Source of the DNA: Deltaproteobacteria bacterium
GTDB lineage: Bacteria; Myxococcota_A; UBA9160; SZUA-336
Direction of reading: 5' to 3'
DNA length: 5,494 bases
NCBI GenBank assembly: GCA_030673955.1
Contig: DAOVBF010000104.1
Span: 1-5,494, forward strand
Shown here piece by piece: positions 1 through 4,922 of the stretch (its first letter is position 1; every line of letters begins with the position of its first letter). Both the position numbers and the translations under genes were made by a program. The notes beneath the pieces were generated by a model that had not been told where the DNA came from, ran no database searches, and saw only the letters and a list, made by a program, of their open reading frames with translations.

Positions 1-157
1 CTACAGCCCAGAGCAGGAGCAGGATGCAGCAAATCGGCGTCACTGACACAAAATATACGAAACGCGAGAGCGGTTCCAACGTCAAGGCCTGGCCGATGCT
101 GGCCGAATGAGGAGGGTGACCGACATCGCGTTAGGGCTCTAAGGAGGGAGATCCAGG
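1..157. other. Upstream leader and possible gene tail, unresolved
   Basis: This stretch precedes the PilT-family gene. Two + strand frames entering from the left edge end here and either could be the tail of an upstream gene: one stops at TGA 44-46 after 14 codons, the other at TGA 108-110 after 35 codons. Neither tail is recognisable, so no CDS is claimed. An AT-rich patch around 47-60 is the only promoter-like composition, but no clear -35/-10 pair is seen. A strong Shine-Dalgarno, AAGGAGG at 141-147, lies 10 nt before the ATG at 158. A short direct repeat, TGGCCGATGC and TGGCCGAATG, lies at about 90-109. Confidence 0.35.
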
Positions 158-1303
158 ATGGATCGCGAGCGGCTGCACCGGCTGCTACGGCTCGGTTTCG
201 AGAAGGGCGCGTCCGACATCCACTTCCAGGTCGGCTACCTGCCCCTCTACCGATTCAATGGAGAACTCGTCGAGCTCAAGTATCGGGTGCTGACGGACGC
301 CGATACCGAGGCCATCGCGCGGATCCTGCTCGAAGACTCTCCTCACGCCTCGCTCGAGGGACGCAACTCCCTGGACCTGGCCTACGAGATCCCTGGCGAG
401 GGACGGTTTCGCGTCAACATCTGCCGCGAGCGCCGGAACTACAACATCGTGCTCAGGGTCATCCCGATCGAGATCAAGACGTTCGAGGAGCTGAATCTTC
501 CGACCGTCCTCCGGGATATCGCGATGACCCACCGCGGGCTCGTCCTGATCACCGGCGCGACCGGGATGGGGAAGTCCACCACGCTCGCGACGATGATCCA
601 CGAGATCAACCGCGTGAAGAAGTGCAAGATCCTGACGATCGAGGATCCCGTGGAGTTCCTCTTCCAGCACGACAAGGCAATCATCACCCAGCGCGAGGTC
701 GGAACCGACGCCGCAGACTTCCCCGAAGCGCTCCGCGCTGCACTTCGCCAGGACCCCGACGTGATCATGGTCGGGGAGATGCGGGACAGCGCCACAACCG
801 ATACCGCGCTCAAGGCCGCCGAAACCGGCCACGCGGTCTTCGCCTCGATCCATACTTCGGATGTCGTGACGACGATCGGCCGGCTCATGAGCCTCTTCCC
901 GGGGGATGAGCAGGCGCAGGCGCGGGAACGGCTCGCGGAGAATCTCCAGGCGGTCGTCTCGCTGCGGCTTCTCCCCAACAAGAAGCAGAGTGGGCGGGTT
1001 CCCGCGGTCGAGGTCATGCGGATGACCCGCACGCTCCGCGAGTGCATCCGCGATCCGGGGCGAACGGCAGAGCTTCCCGGGTTCATCGCGCGCGGGCGCG
1101 AGGACATGCAGATGCAGACGTTCGATCAGCATCTCCTCGACCTCTACCGCGCCAACAAGATCCAGTTCGAGACAGCGTGCGAGGCGGCGTCGAATCCACA
1201 GGACTTCGCAACCCAGCTGGCGCTCGAAGGCCACTCCGACATCGAGACGGTGGAAGAACAAACCGGCGGCTCGGCCGAGCTTGCCGACGACGACCGCTTC
1301 TGA
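158..1303 (+). CDS. pilT: PilT/PilU-family type IV pilus retraction ATPase
   Basis: Hexameric cytoplasmic ATPase of the secretion NTPase superfamily that powers pilus retraction (twitching motility). An N-terminal PAS-like domain (about residues 1-110) carries the SDIHF motif near residue 20. The C-terminal RecA-like domain shows Walker A GATGMGKST (G133-T141), the acidic Asp box TIEDPVEF (E162, D163), the Walker B region VIMVGEMRD (202-210) and the His box with H232. GEMRD is the PilT form; the tail with MQTFDQ and DLYRAN looks more like PilU, so the exact paralogue is uncertain. At 381 aa it is slightly longer than typical PilT, ending in an acidic tail. The start is fixed by AAGGAGG at 141-147. 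The kinase gene follows after 12 nt, suggesting co-transcription. No other pilus gene is in the window. Confidence 0.93.
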   Translation: MDRERLHRLLRLGFEKGASDIHFQVGYLPLYRFNGELVELKYRVLTDADTEAIARILLEDSPHASLEGRNSLDLAYEIPGEGRFRVNICRERRNYNIVLRVIPIEIKTFEELNLPTVLRDIAMTHRGLVLITGATGMGKSTTLATMIHEINRVKKCKILTIEDPVEFLFQHDKAIITQREVGTDAADFPEALRAALRQDPDVIMVGEMRDSATTDTALKAAETGHAVFASIHTSDVVTTIGRLMSLFPGDEQAQARERLAENLQAVVSLRLLPNKKQSGRVPAVEVMRMTRTLRECIRDPGRTAELPGFIARGREDMQMQTFDQHLLDLYRANKIQFETACEAASNPQDFATQLALEGHSDIETVEEQTGGSAELADDDRF

Positions 1304-1315
1304 GCGGTAGGAGCA

Positions 1316-2557
1316 ATGGAGATCCTCGCCCTCTACCGCTCCGCCGACTCCCTCTCGGACGCCCTGGCCGCAGCGGCACGCCACCTCGCGGGCATACTCG
1401 ACGGGTTCGCGCTGGTCTATCGGACAGACGCGCAGGGTTCCGAACCGGATGGTTGGGCCGGATTCACCTGTGCAGCAGATGCACAGGTAGCTGGGAAGGC
1501 GCTCGATGCGTTTCGGATGCAGGTCCAGACATCGGACCAACCCCTCCGAACCGCCCCTCCGGAAGCCCCCGAGCGAATCTGGCAGCGGGGCGCCGGCGGC
1601 GTTTACGGCTTCCGGCTGGAGTTCGAGAACCGACTCCACGGAGTCGCGCTGGTCGGCTGTCCTGGGCCGTGGCCCCGCGTTCGGAATGCGGAGGTCGACT
1701 CGATCGTTCGGCAGCTCGCCCTGGTCCTCGATCACCAGGCGGCACGCAAGGTTTCTGGGGAGGCTGGGCTCGCGAGCGACTGCGAGGCGGATGAGGTTCT
1801 CCAGCTCTCAGAGCAACTGCTCGCCTACGAACTCGAGCTGAAGCGCGCGGACGAGCGGGTCCGAAAAATCGAACAGGCACGGGACGAGCTCGTAGAGAAG
1901 CTATCCCATGAGCTCCGCGTCCCGGTTCACGGGATGATCGAGCGCGTGATCTCGGTTCTGACCGCGGAGCACGAGGCACTCTCCGCGGCGAGCCGACAGA
2001 CGCTGCGACAAGCTCTCGATGACGGCGCAACCTTCCTGCGGACGCTTCAGCACATGCTCGACCTGTGGCGCCTGAAACAGGTGACCATCCCGCTCGAGAT
2101 CCAAGAGGTGAACCTCTACGAGGTGGTCGAGGAAGCGGTATTCAACGTTCAGGACCGCCTGCAGCCGGGTGTGGAGCTCGTACCCCACCTACCCCACGGT
2201 CTACCCCGCGCCCGGACCGATCTCGCCAAGCTCAACCAGATCCTGTTCCTGATCCTGGACAACGCGGTGAGATTCACGGCCTCCGGACGCATCGAGCTGG
2301 ACGTTCAGCTCGAGGAAGGACAGCTGCTGTGTAGCGTGTCCGACTCGGGGATCGGGATCGCCCCCACGGACCAGAAGAACGTGTTCGAGGAGTTCTTCCA
2401 GGTCGACTCACCGAGCGACGGCTGCTACCGCGGCGCCGGTCTCGGACTCCCGCTTGCCCGGGCGCTCGTCTCACTGATGGGTGGCGCGCTTTCGGTCACG
2501 AGCGAGATCGGACGCGGCTCGCGCTTCTCCTTCACCCTCCCCCTTAGCCCTATCTAA
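1316..2557 (+). CDS. Soluble sensor histidine kinase, GAF-like sensor
   Basis: Predicted cytoplasmic two-component histidine kinase, 413 aa, with no signal peptide or membrane segment. Residues 1-145 resemble a GAF-type sensor fold (inference, sequence similarity is loose). Residues about 155-195 are charged and heptad-like, a probable coiled-coil linker. HisKA follows with the H box KLSHELRVPVHG (phosphoacceptor H198). HATPase_c has the N box (LDNAVRFT, N316), G1 box (DSGIGI, D343), F box (FEEFFQ) and G2 box (GAGLGL, 373-378), all intact, so it should be active. No receiver domain and no response-regulator gene are present here, so it is an orphan in this window. It starts 12 nt after the pilT stop; AGGAG at 1309-1313 is only 2 nt from ATG, unusually close, so initiation may depend on coupling to pilT translation. 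Confidence 0.9.
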   Translation: MEILALYRSADSLSDALAAAARHLAGILDGFALVYRTDAQGSEPDGWAGFTCAADAQVAGKALDAFRMQVQTSDQPLRTAPPEAPERIWQRGAGGVYGFRLEFENRLHGVALVGCPGPWPRVRNAEVDSIVRQLALVLDHQAARKVSGEAGLASDCEADEVLQLSEQLLAYELELKRADERVRKIEQARDELVEKLSHELRVPVHGMIERVISVLTAEHEALSAASRQTLRQALDDGATFLRTLQHMLDLWRLKQVTIPLEIQEVNLYEVVEEAVFNVQDRLQPGVELVPHLPHGLPRARTDLAKLNQILFLILDNAVRFTASGRIELDVQLEEGQLLCSVSDSGIGIAPTDQKNVFEEFFQVDSPSDGCYRGAGLGLPLARALVSLMGGALSVTSEIGRGSRFSFTLPLSPI

Positions 2558-2681
2558 GCAAGCTCACTCTTCGTCACTGTTCTGAGCAGCTCGCAGCTCT
2601 GAGCGACACGCGGCTCTGACTAACTTCGTCCTGCCCTGCGCCTCGCGTCGTTCTTTCCGAGTCCGCCCGCTACTCCCGTCA
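2558..2681. other. Spacer after kinase gene, nothing definite
   Basis: This stretch lies between the kinase stop and the structured element. It contains short GAGC/GCTC inverted repeats around 2584-2606 but no T-tract, so no convincing factor-independent terminator for the pilT-kinase operon. No promoter pair is evident. CCCGCTA at 2666-2672 is a perfect complement of TAGCGGG at 2712-2718 inside the element and could form an alternative fold with it. Confidence 0.4.
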
Positions 2682-2947
2682 GGTTGCGCTGCGCCTTGGC
2701 TTGTCTGGTCTTAGCGGGTTATCGGACGGCAAAGCCGCCCTTCCCGCCGCCGTGCGACTTCGTGCACGGCTCGCCGGGCCCCTCCCGCTGGTACCTCCCA
2801 TGCGTGAAGCGGCGAGGCTGGATTCCCTTCCCGGTGGACGGCGGGGGTGGGGCCGGGAAGGGAACCAGCCGAGCCGCAAGGCGCAGAGAGTCCCCTATGC
2901 CCGTGCATACCAGATTCGAACCAGACAAGCCGAGGCGCTCTGCAGCT
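2682..2947 (+). ncRNA. Candidate 266-nt structured RNA element (extended copy)
   Basis: No protein family is recognisable here, but the sequence folds on paper into an elaborate nested structure. P1 pairs 2691-2709 with 2920-2938: 19 consecutive pairs, 18 Watson-Crick and one T-G wobble. Beyond a 2x2 loop it extends by 7 pairs, three of them G-T (2682-2688 with 2941-2947). Inside are P2 (2714-2718/2743-2747) carrying hairpin P3 (2724-2730/2734-2740, AAA loop), then P4 (2749-2755/2764-2770, loop GACTTCGT). The large third arm has P5 (2788-2793/2908-2913), P6 (2801-2804/2882-2885), P7 (2809-2813/2873-2877), a tandem G-A mismatch, and P8 (2816-2834/2853-2870 with bulged A2822). The G-T pairs and G-A mismatches favour an RNA read from the + strand. 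No promoter or terminator is visible. It could instead act as single-stranded DNA or belong to a mobile element. Confidence 0.6.
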
Positions 2948-2998
2948 CGGTTCGCCCACACGGGTGGTTGCCTAAGACTGGAGATGAAGAACCGCAAG

Positions 2999-3088
2999 CG
3001 CTGCGCAACACTTTCCGGGCTATCGGCGAGCAAAGCTCGCCTTCCCGGACGCCGCCCGACTTCGTGGGCGGCTCGAGCGCGCGCAGTG
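2999..3088 (+). ncRNA. Compact second copy of the structured module
   Basis: A 90-nt version of the same module. A closing helix pairs 2999-3006 with 3081-3088 (8 pairs, one G-T). It encloses P2 (3015-3019/3044-3048) with hairpin P3 (3025-3031/3035-3041, AAA loop) and P4 (3051-3057/3066-3072, loop GACTTCGT). The TATCGG and TTCCCG joints and both loops match the copy at 2714-2770, while stems differ by compensatory changes: one in P2, two in P3, two in P4. The P5-P8 arm is absent. A GCGCTGCGC string precedes both copies (2686-2694 and 2998-3006). Whether it is a separate RNA or part of one transcript with the extended copy is unknown. Confidence 0.55.
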
Positions 3089-3147
3089 AGGTGGAGTGGA
3101 GCGTGGGAGGCGCAGGCCGCTGGCTCAGGACTGCTTAAGACCTGGAG

Positions 3148-3351
3148 CTAGCGCTCGAGCTCCTCCATGTCCGGCTTCACGATCCCCGCCGCAACCTCTC
3201 GCAGAGCGACTACGAGGTCCCGGTTCTCGCCCTTCGAGACCAGCGCTCGGGCGCCCCGCATGAGCTGCTTCGCCCGAATGGCCCCCATCAGGACCAGACT
3301 GAAGCGGTTGGGGATTTTCTCCGTGCAGTCCTCGATGGTGATTCGTGCCAT
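3148..3351 (-). CDS. rpoZ: DNA-directed RNA polymerase omega subunit
   Basis: Small subunit that wraps the C-terminal part of beta-prime and aids RNA polymerase assembly; in many bacteria it also forms part of a ppGpp site. The 67-aa product has the family hallmarks: MARITIEDC at the N-terminus, NRFSLVLMGAIRAKQL (residues about 15-30) corresponding to the conserved NRFELVLxAAxRARQL helix, and VVALREVAAGIVKP near the end. It is shorter than the 91-aa E. coli protein but within the range of compact omegas. The start is the family-typical MARI with a GGGAG-type ribosome binding site about 8 nt upstream. It is transcribed toward the structured element and has a plausible promoter of its own at 3404-3432. 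No T-tract terminator follows the stop. Confidence 0.93.
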   Translation of the reverse strand: MARITIEDCTEKIPNRFSLVLMGAIRAKQLMRGARALVSKGENRDLVVALREVAAGIVKPDMEELER

Positions 3352-3403
3352 CCCTGATCTCCCTGGCGGTCAGCCCGCAGCTCTCACCGGGTTGGGGGCC
3401 GGA

Positions 3404-3432
3404 ACCGTAGTTCGTCATCGGGCGTCCGTCAA
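3404..3432 (-). promoter_or_regulatory. Putative sigma-70-like promoter for rpoZ
   Basis: On the - strand a -35 element TTGACG (3432-3427) is followed after exactly 17 nt by TACGGT (3409-3404), a weak -10. It lies between the terminator of the upstream basic-protein gene and rpoZ, giving a leader of about 45-50 nt. This placement fits independent transcription of rpoZ. It is a by-eye match only. Confidence 0.4.
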
Positions 3433-3459
3433 TCGCGGCCGACCCGTTGAAGCTAAGAA

Positions 3460-3493
3460 GAAGCCCCCGCGCCTTACGGGCCGCGGGGGCTTC
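3460..3493 (-). terminator. Factor-independent terminator after basic protein gene
   Basis: A perfect 12-bp GC-rich stem (GAAGCCCCCGCG at 3460-3471 against 3482-3493) with a 10-nt loop lies 20 nt past the stop of the basic repeat gene. In the - direction it is followed by a pyrimidine/T-rich run (CTTCTTCTTAGC read with the stem end), a moderate U-tract. It should separate this gene from rpoZ. Confidence 0.75.
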
Positions 3494-3513
3494 TCTTGGC
3501 ACTGGCCGTGCGA

Positions 3514-3684
3514 CTACCGCTTCCGGCGCGCCTTCTTGCGGGTGGCCTTTTTCCTCGTGGCCTTCTTCCGCCTGGCCTTCTTGCGCGTAGCCTTCTTCCT
3601 CGTGGCCTTCTTCCGCCTGGCCCGCTTGCGCGGAGCCTTCTTGGCGGCTGCCTTCTTCCGCCTGCCCTTCTTTCGTGCTGCCAT
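3514..3684 (-). CDS. Histone H1-like lysine/arginine-rich repeat protein
   Basis: A 56-aa extremely basic protein built of Lys, Arg, Ala and Thr. After a short leader (MAARKKGRRKKAAAKK) it consists of 5-residue units KKATR and KKARR, arranged as a 15-residue higher-order repeat present twice (residues about 27-56), matching a 45-bp DNA repeat. Such low-complexity tails resemble eukaryotic H1 C-termini and the bacterial H1-like/AlgP-type proteins; a nucleic-acid-binding, probably nucleoid-compacting role is inferred. The ATG at 3684 is chosen because GGGGGTGA, a near match to GGAGGTGA, lies 4 nt upstream. An in-frame ATG nine codons earlier and a longer open frame to 3900 lack such a site. It has its own promoter and terminator, so it is monocistronic. 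Repeat number may vary between strains. Confidence 0.75.
   Translation of the reverse strand: MAARKKGRRKKAAAKKAPRKRARRKKATRKKATRKKARRKKATRKKATRKKARRKR
3521..3610. repeat. Tandem 15-bp units in 45-bp double repeat
   Basis: Within the basic-protein gene, 15-bp units encoding KKATR/KKARR recur, and a 45-bp block (three units) is present twice with few substitutions; on the + strand each block carries the pattern GTGGCC then GCCTTCTTCC. Such tandem arrays expand and contract in frame, so length polymorphism is expected. Confidence 0.65.
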
Positions 3685-3883
3685 GCTCTCACCCCCCTTT
3701 GTTGGTGGCATGCTGAGGTCTACCGCCGAACGCTCAACCCAATCTGAAGTGCGTTCCGCAGCAGACACGCTTGGGGAGACACTCGGTCTGTGCCTTCTAT
3801 CGGTTCTTCCGTTCGCGACTTGATCGCAAACGAACAACGATTTCGGCGCGCGAACACCGGCTTCCCCCCACTGGTTGCGCCAA

Positions 3884-3913
3884 ACATTAGACGCACGCAC
3901 CGGCCGGTGTCAA
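3884..3913 (-). promoter_or_regulatory. Putative sigma-70-like promoter, basic protein gene
   Basis: A consensus -35 TTGACA (3913-3908, - strand) is followed after 18 nt by TAATGT (3889-3884) as -10. It lies just downstream of the terminator of the preceding gene. If used, it gives a leader of roughly 190 nt before the ATG at 3684; I found no strong hairpin or known riboswitch in that leader. Confidence 0.5.
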
Positions 3914-3920
3914 CCAAGAA

Positions 3921-3959
3921 CCCCAAAAAAGGGGCCACCCACCGCGTAACTGGGTGTGG
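3921..3959 (-). terminator. Factor-independent terminator after bS22-like gene
   Basis: On the - strand the stem CCACACCCA (3959-3951) pairs with TGGGTGG (3941-3935, one bulge) and is followed by CCCC and then six T residues (3930-3925). It lies about 21 nt past the bS22-like stop and ends the TPR-bS22 transcript. Confidence 0.7.
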
Positions 3960-3980
3960 CACGCTGGCCCACGGGCTGCC

Positions 3981-4079
3981 TTACCGGCCCCGCTTGCGCT
4001 TGTGCCGGAGTCGCGCGCGAAGCTTCTTGTACTTGTGCTTGCGCATCTTCTTCCGGCGCTTCTTGATGACGTTACCCAT
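3981..4079 (-). CDS. bS22-like AURKAIP1/COX24-domain mini ribosomal protein
   Basis: A 32-aa, strongly basic protein: MGNVIKKRRKKMRKHKYKK (residues 1-19) followed by an Arg/Lys-rich tail. The N-terminal pattern MG(S/N)V(I/V)KKRRKxMxKxKxxKLxxxxRxxR is that of the bacterial AURKAIP1/COX24-domain family, which includes the small ribosomal subunit protein bS22 seen in mycobacterial ribosomes. It probably binds rRNA near the decoding region of the 30S subunit (family knowledge). It is missed by length-limited gene callers. The ribosome binding site GGAGGG ends 3 nt before the ATG and lies inside a potential hairpin. It sits 50 nt behind the TPR gene in the same direction and is followed by a clear terminator, so the two are likely co-transcribed. 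Confidence 0.88.
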   Translation of the reverse strand: MGNVIKKRRKKMRKHKYKKLRARLRHKRKRGR

Positions 4080-4082
4080 CGG

Positions 4083-4109
4083 CCCTCCGTCGGAGACCGG
4101 GGCGGAGGG
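4083..4109 (-). promoter_or_regulatory. RBS-sequestering hairpin before bS22-like gene
   Basis: CCCTCCG (4109-4103, - strand) is a perfect 7-nt complement of CGGAGGG (4089-4083), separated by 13 nt. The 3' arm is the Shine-Dalgarno of the bS22-like gene, ending 3 nt before its ATG. Folding would hide the ribosome binding site. Translational control is inferred. Confidence 0.5.
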
Positions 4110-4129
4110 TATCCCGAGGAGGGGCTCTG

Positions 4130-4621
4130 TCAAGCGCGTGACGCGTCGGACGACGGCGGGTTGAGCGGCCGGACCAGCCGCGCCTGCATCCTCCCGATGA
4201 GCCGGTTCAGGAGGTGGCCGCGCGGCAGGAACCGGAGAGGCGGGCGCCGCCGGACCCCGAGACCCTTGAGCGCCTCGATGATCGGTTCGTGTTGCGGATC
4301 GACCATCAGGCCCCGCCGGAGGAATCGGACGGCCTCGGCCCGAAATTCGAAGGTCAGGTAGATCCGGGCAAGGTTCAGATACAGATCCGGGTTGTGGTAC
4401 TCATGGCGGATCGCTGCCCGGGCGAGCTCGGCCGCGCCCAAGAATTGGCCTTTGACGAGCGCCAGGGCGAGTGCATAGGAGGACCGGTAGCGAGCGTTCT
4501 GCGGATCGGCGAGATAGGCCCGGCTCAGGTGGTCGAACGCTTCCTCACCCTGACCGCGATCGAGCAACGCCAGTCCGGCGCGGTGGTGCTCCTCGGGAGT
4601 GCCGTCGGTTTGATGCTCCAT
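4130..4621 (-). CDS. Tetratricopeptide repeat (TPR) protein
   Basis: A 163-aa soluble protein with about three TPR helix-turn-helix units: residues 10-42 (GLALLDRGQGEEAFDHLSRA, ending in ADP), 45-77 (ALVKGQFLGAAELARAAI) and 79-112 (NLARIYLTFEFRAEAVRFL, ending in VDP). TPRs act as protein-binding scaffolds; the partner is unknown. The C-terminus (residues 124-151) is basic with a possible amphipathic helix (RGHLLNRLIGRMQARL) after an RRRPP stretch, which might bind RNA or membrane. No signal peptide or transmembrane segment is visible. The ATG at 4621 has a G-rich ribosome binding site (GGGGGA, about 8 nt upstream). It lies 50 nt upstream of the bS22-like gene, so a ribosome-related role is possible but only inferred from context. 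Confidence 0.82.
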   Translation of the reverse strand: MEHQTDGTPEEHHRAGLALLDRGQGEEAFDHLSRAYLADPQNARYRSSYALALALVKGQFLGAAELARAAIRHEYHNPDLYLNLARIYLTFEFRAEAVRFLRRGLMVDPQHEPIIEALKGLGVRRRPPLRFLPRGHLLNRLIGRMQARLVRPLNPPSSDASRA

Positions 4622-4922
4622 GTGCCGCGTCCCCCATGCGCACGAGTGCGCAACGCTGGTCCCCTCCGCCCATCCTTATCGGCGCATCGGGGCCCACCGG
4701 TTGAGCCCTTTCGCACTTACCGGGCGGCTCCCGCATGCAATCATGTCGAGCCCTGGGGGAATGGGGAGCGTGACTGGGGCTGCGCCGGTTAGATGCACTC
4801 CGGTTGCGCACGCGGGAACGGGATAGTCAACGACTCCCCGCCGCATGGATCGGCGTCTCGGCAACTCTCACACAGCCGCAGCGCGTACTCAGCAGGCGCG
4901 CACGGCGAATCGACCCTGGGGA
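4622..4922. other. 301-nt intergenic region with inverted repeats
   Basis: This is the gap between khpA and the TPR gene. I see no credible gene. It contains the 16-bp near-palindrome at 4637-4652, a third TGCGCAC half-site at 4805-4811, and, on the - strand, GAGCC/GGCTC and CCGGT/ACCGG complementary pairs around 4690-4732. A TTGACT (-35-like) on the - strand near 4825-4830 has no good -10 at the usual distance. No T-tract terminator follows khpA. Confidence 0.4.
4637..4652. promoter_or_regulatory. Near-perfect palindrome, possible operator
   Basis: TGCGCAC and GTGCGCA flank a 2-nt GA spacer (16 bp), 16 nt upstream of the TPR gene start. It could be an operator for a dimeric regulator or a small hairpin in the leader. 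A related half-site TTGCGCAC occurs at 4804-4811. No regulator family is identified. Confidence 0.4.

Noticed and set aside
185..1735. 516-aa antisense open frame over pilT and the kinase gene
   Set aside because: It is the shadow of two well-supported + strand genes; the product shows no domain and spans a gene boundary.
2749..2770. Possible group II intron domain V (GAGCCG-like hairpin) on the - strand
   Set aside because: The hairpin lacks the GNRA loop, the 2-nt bulge and the AGC/GUUC ends of domain V, and no maturase is present.
2890..2930. tRNA-like T-loop GGTTCGAATC on the - strand
   Set aside because: The flanking bases do not make a proper 5-bp T stem, and no acceptor, D or anticodon arms fit; the sequence is better explained as parts of helices P1 and P5.
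2682..2947. RNase P RNA, tmRNA, 6S or SRP RNA
   Set aside because: The hallmark segments (such as GAGGAAAGTCC of RNase P or GGATTCGAC of tmRNA) are absent and the helix order differs.
2682..3088. CRISPR array or integron attC sites
   Set aside because: Only two diverged copies with unequal spacing, no repeat-spacer regularity, and no GTTRRRY/RYYYAAC core pair.
2684..3151. Open frames of 155 aa (2684-3151) and 145 aa (2701-3138) on the + strand across the structured element
   Set aside because: Two overlapping frames are both open because stops are rare at high GC; products are low-complexity in R, P, S and G with no recognisable domain, no good ribosome binding site, and the base changes between copies follow stems, not codons.
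3685..3900. 128-aa N-terminal extension of the basic repeat protein
   Set aside because: The extension has no repeat character, no ribosome binding site, and overlaps the predicted promoter and leader; the ATG at 3684 has a near-consensus site.
4676..4864. Short open frames in the khpA-TPR gap on both strands
   Set aside because: All are short, arginine/proline-rich, without ribosome binding sites or recognisable domains, and overlap one another.
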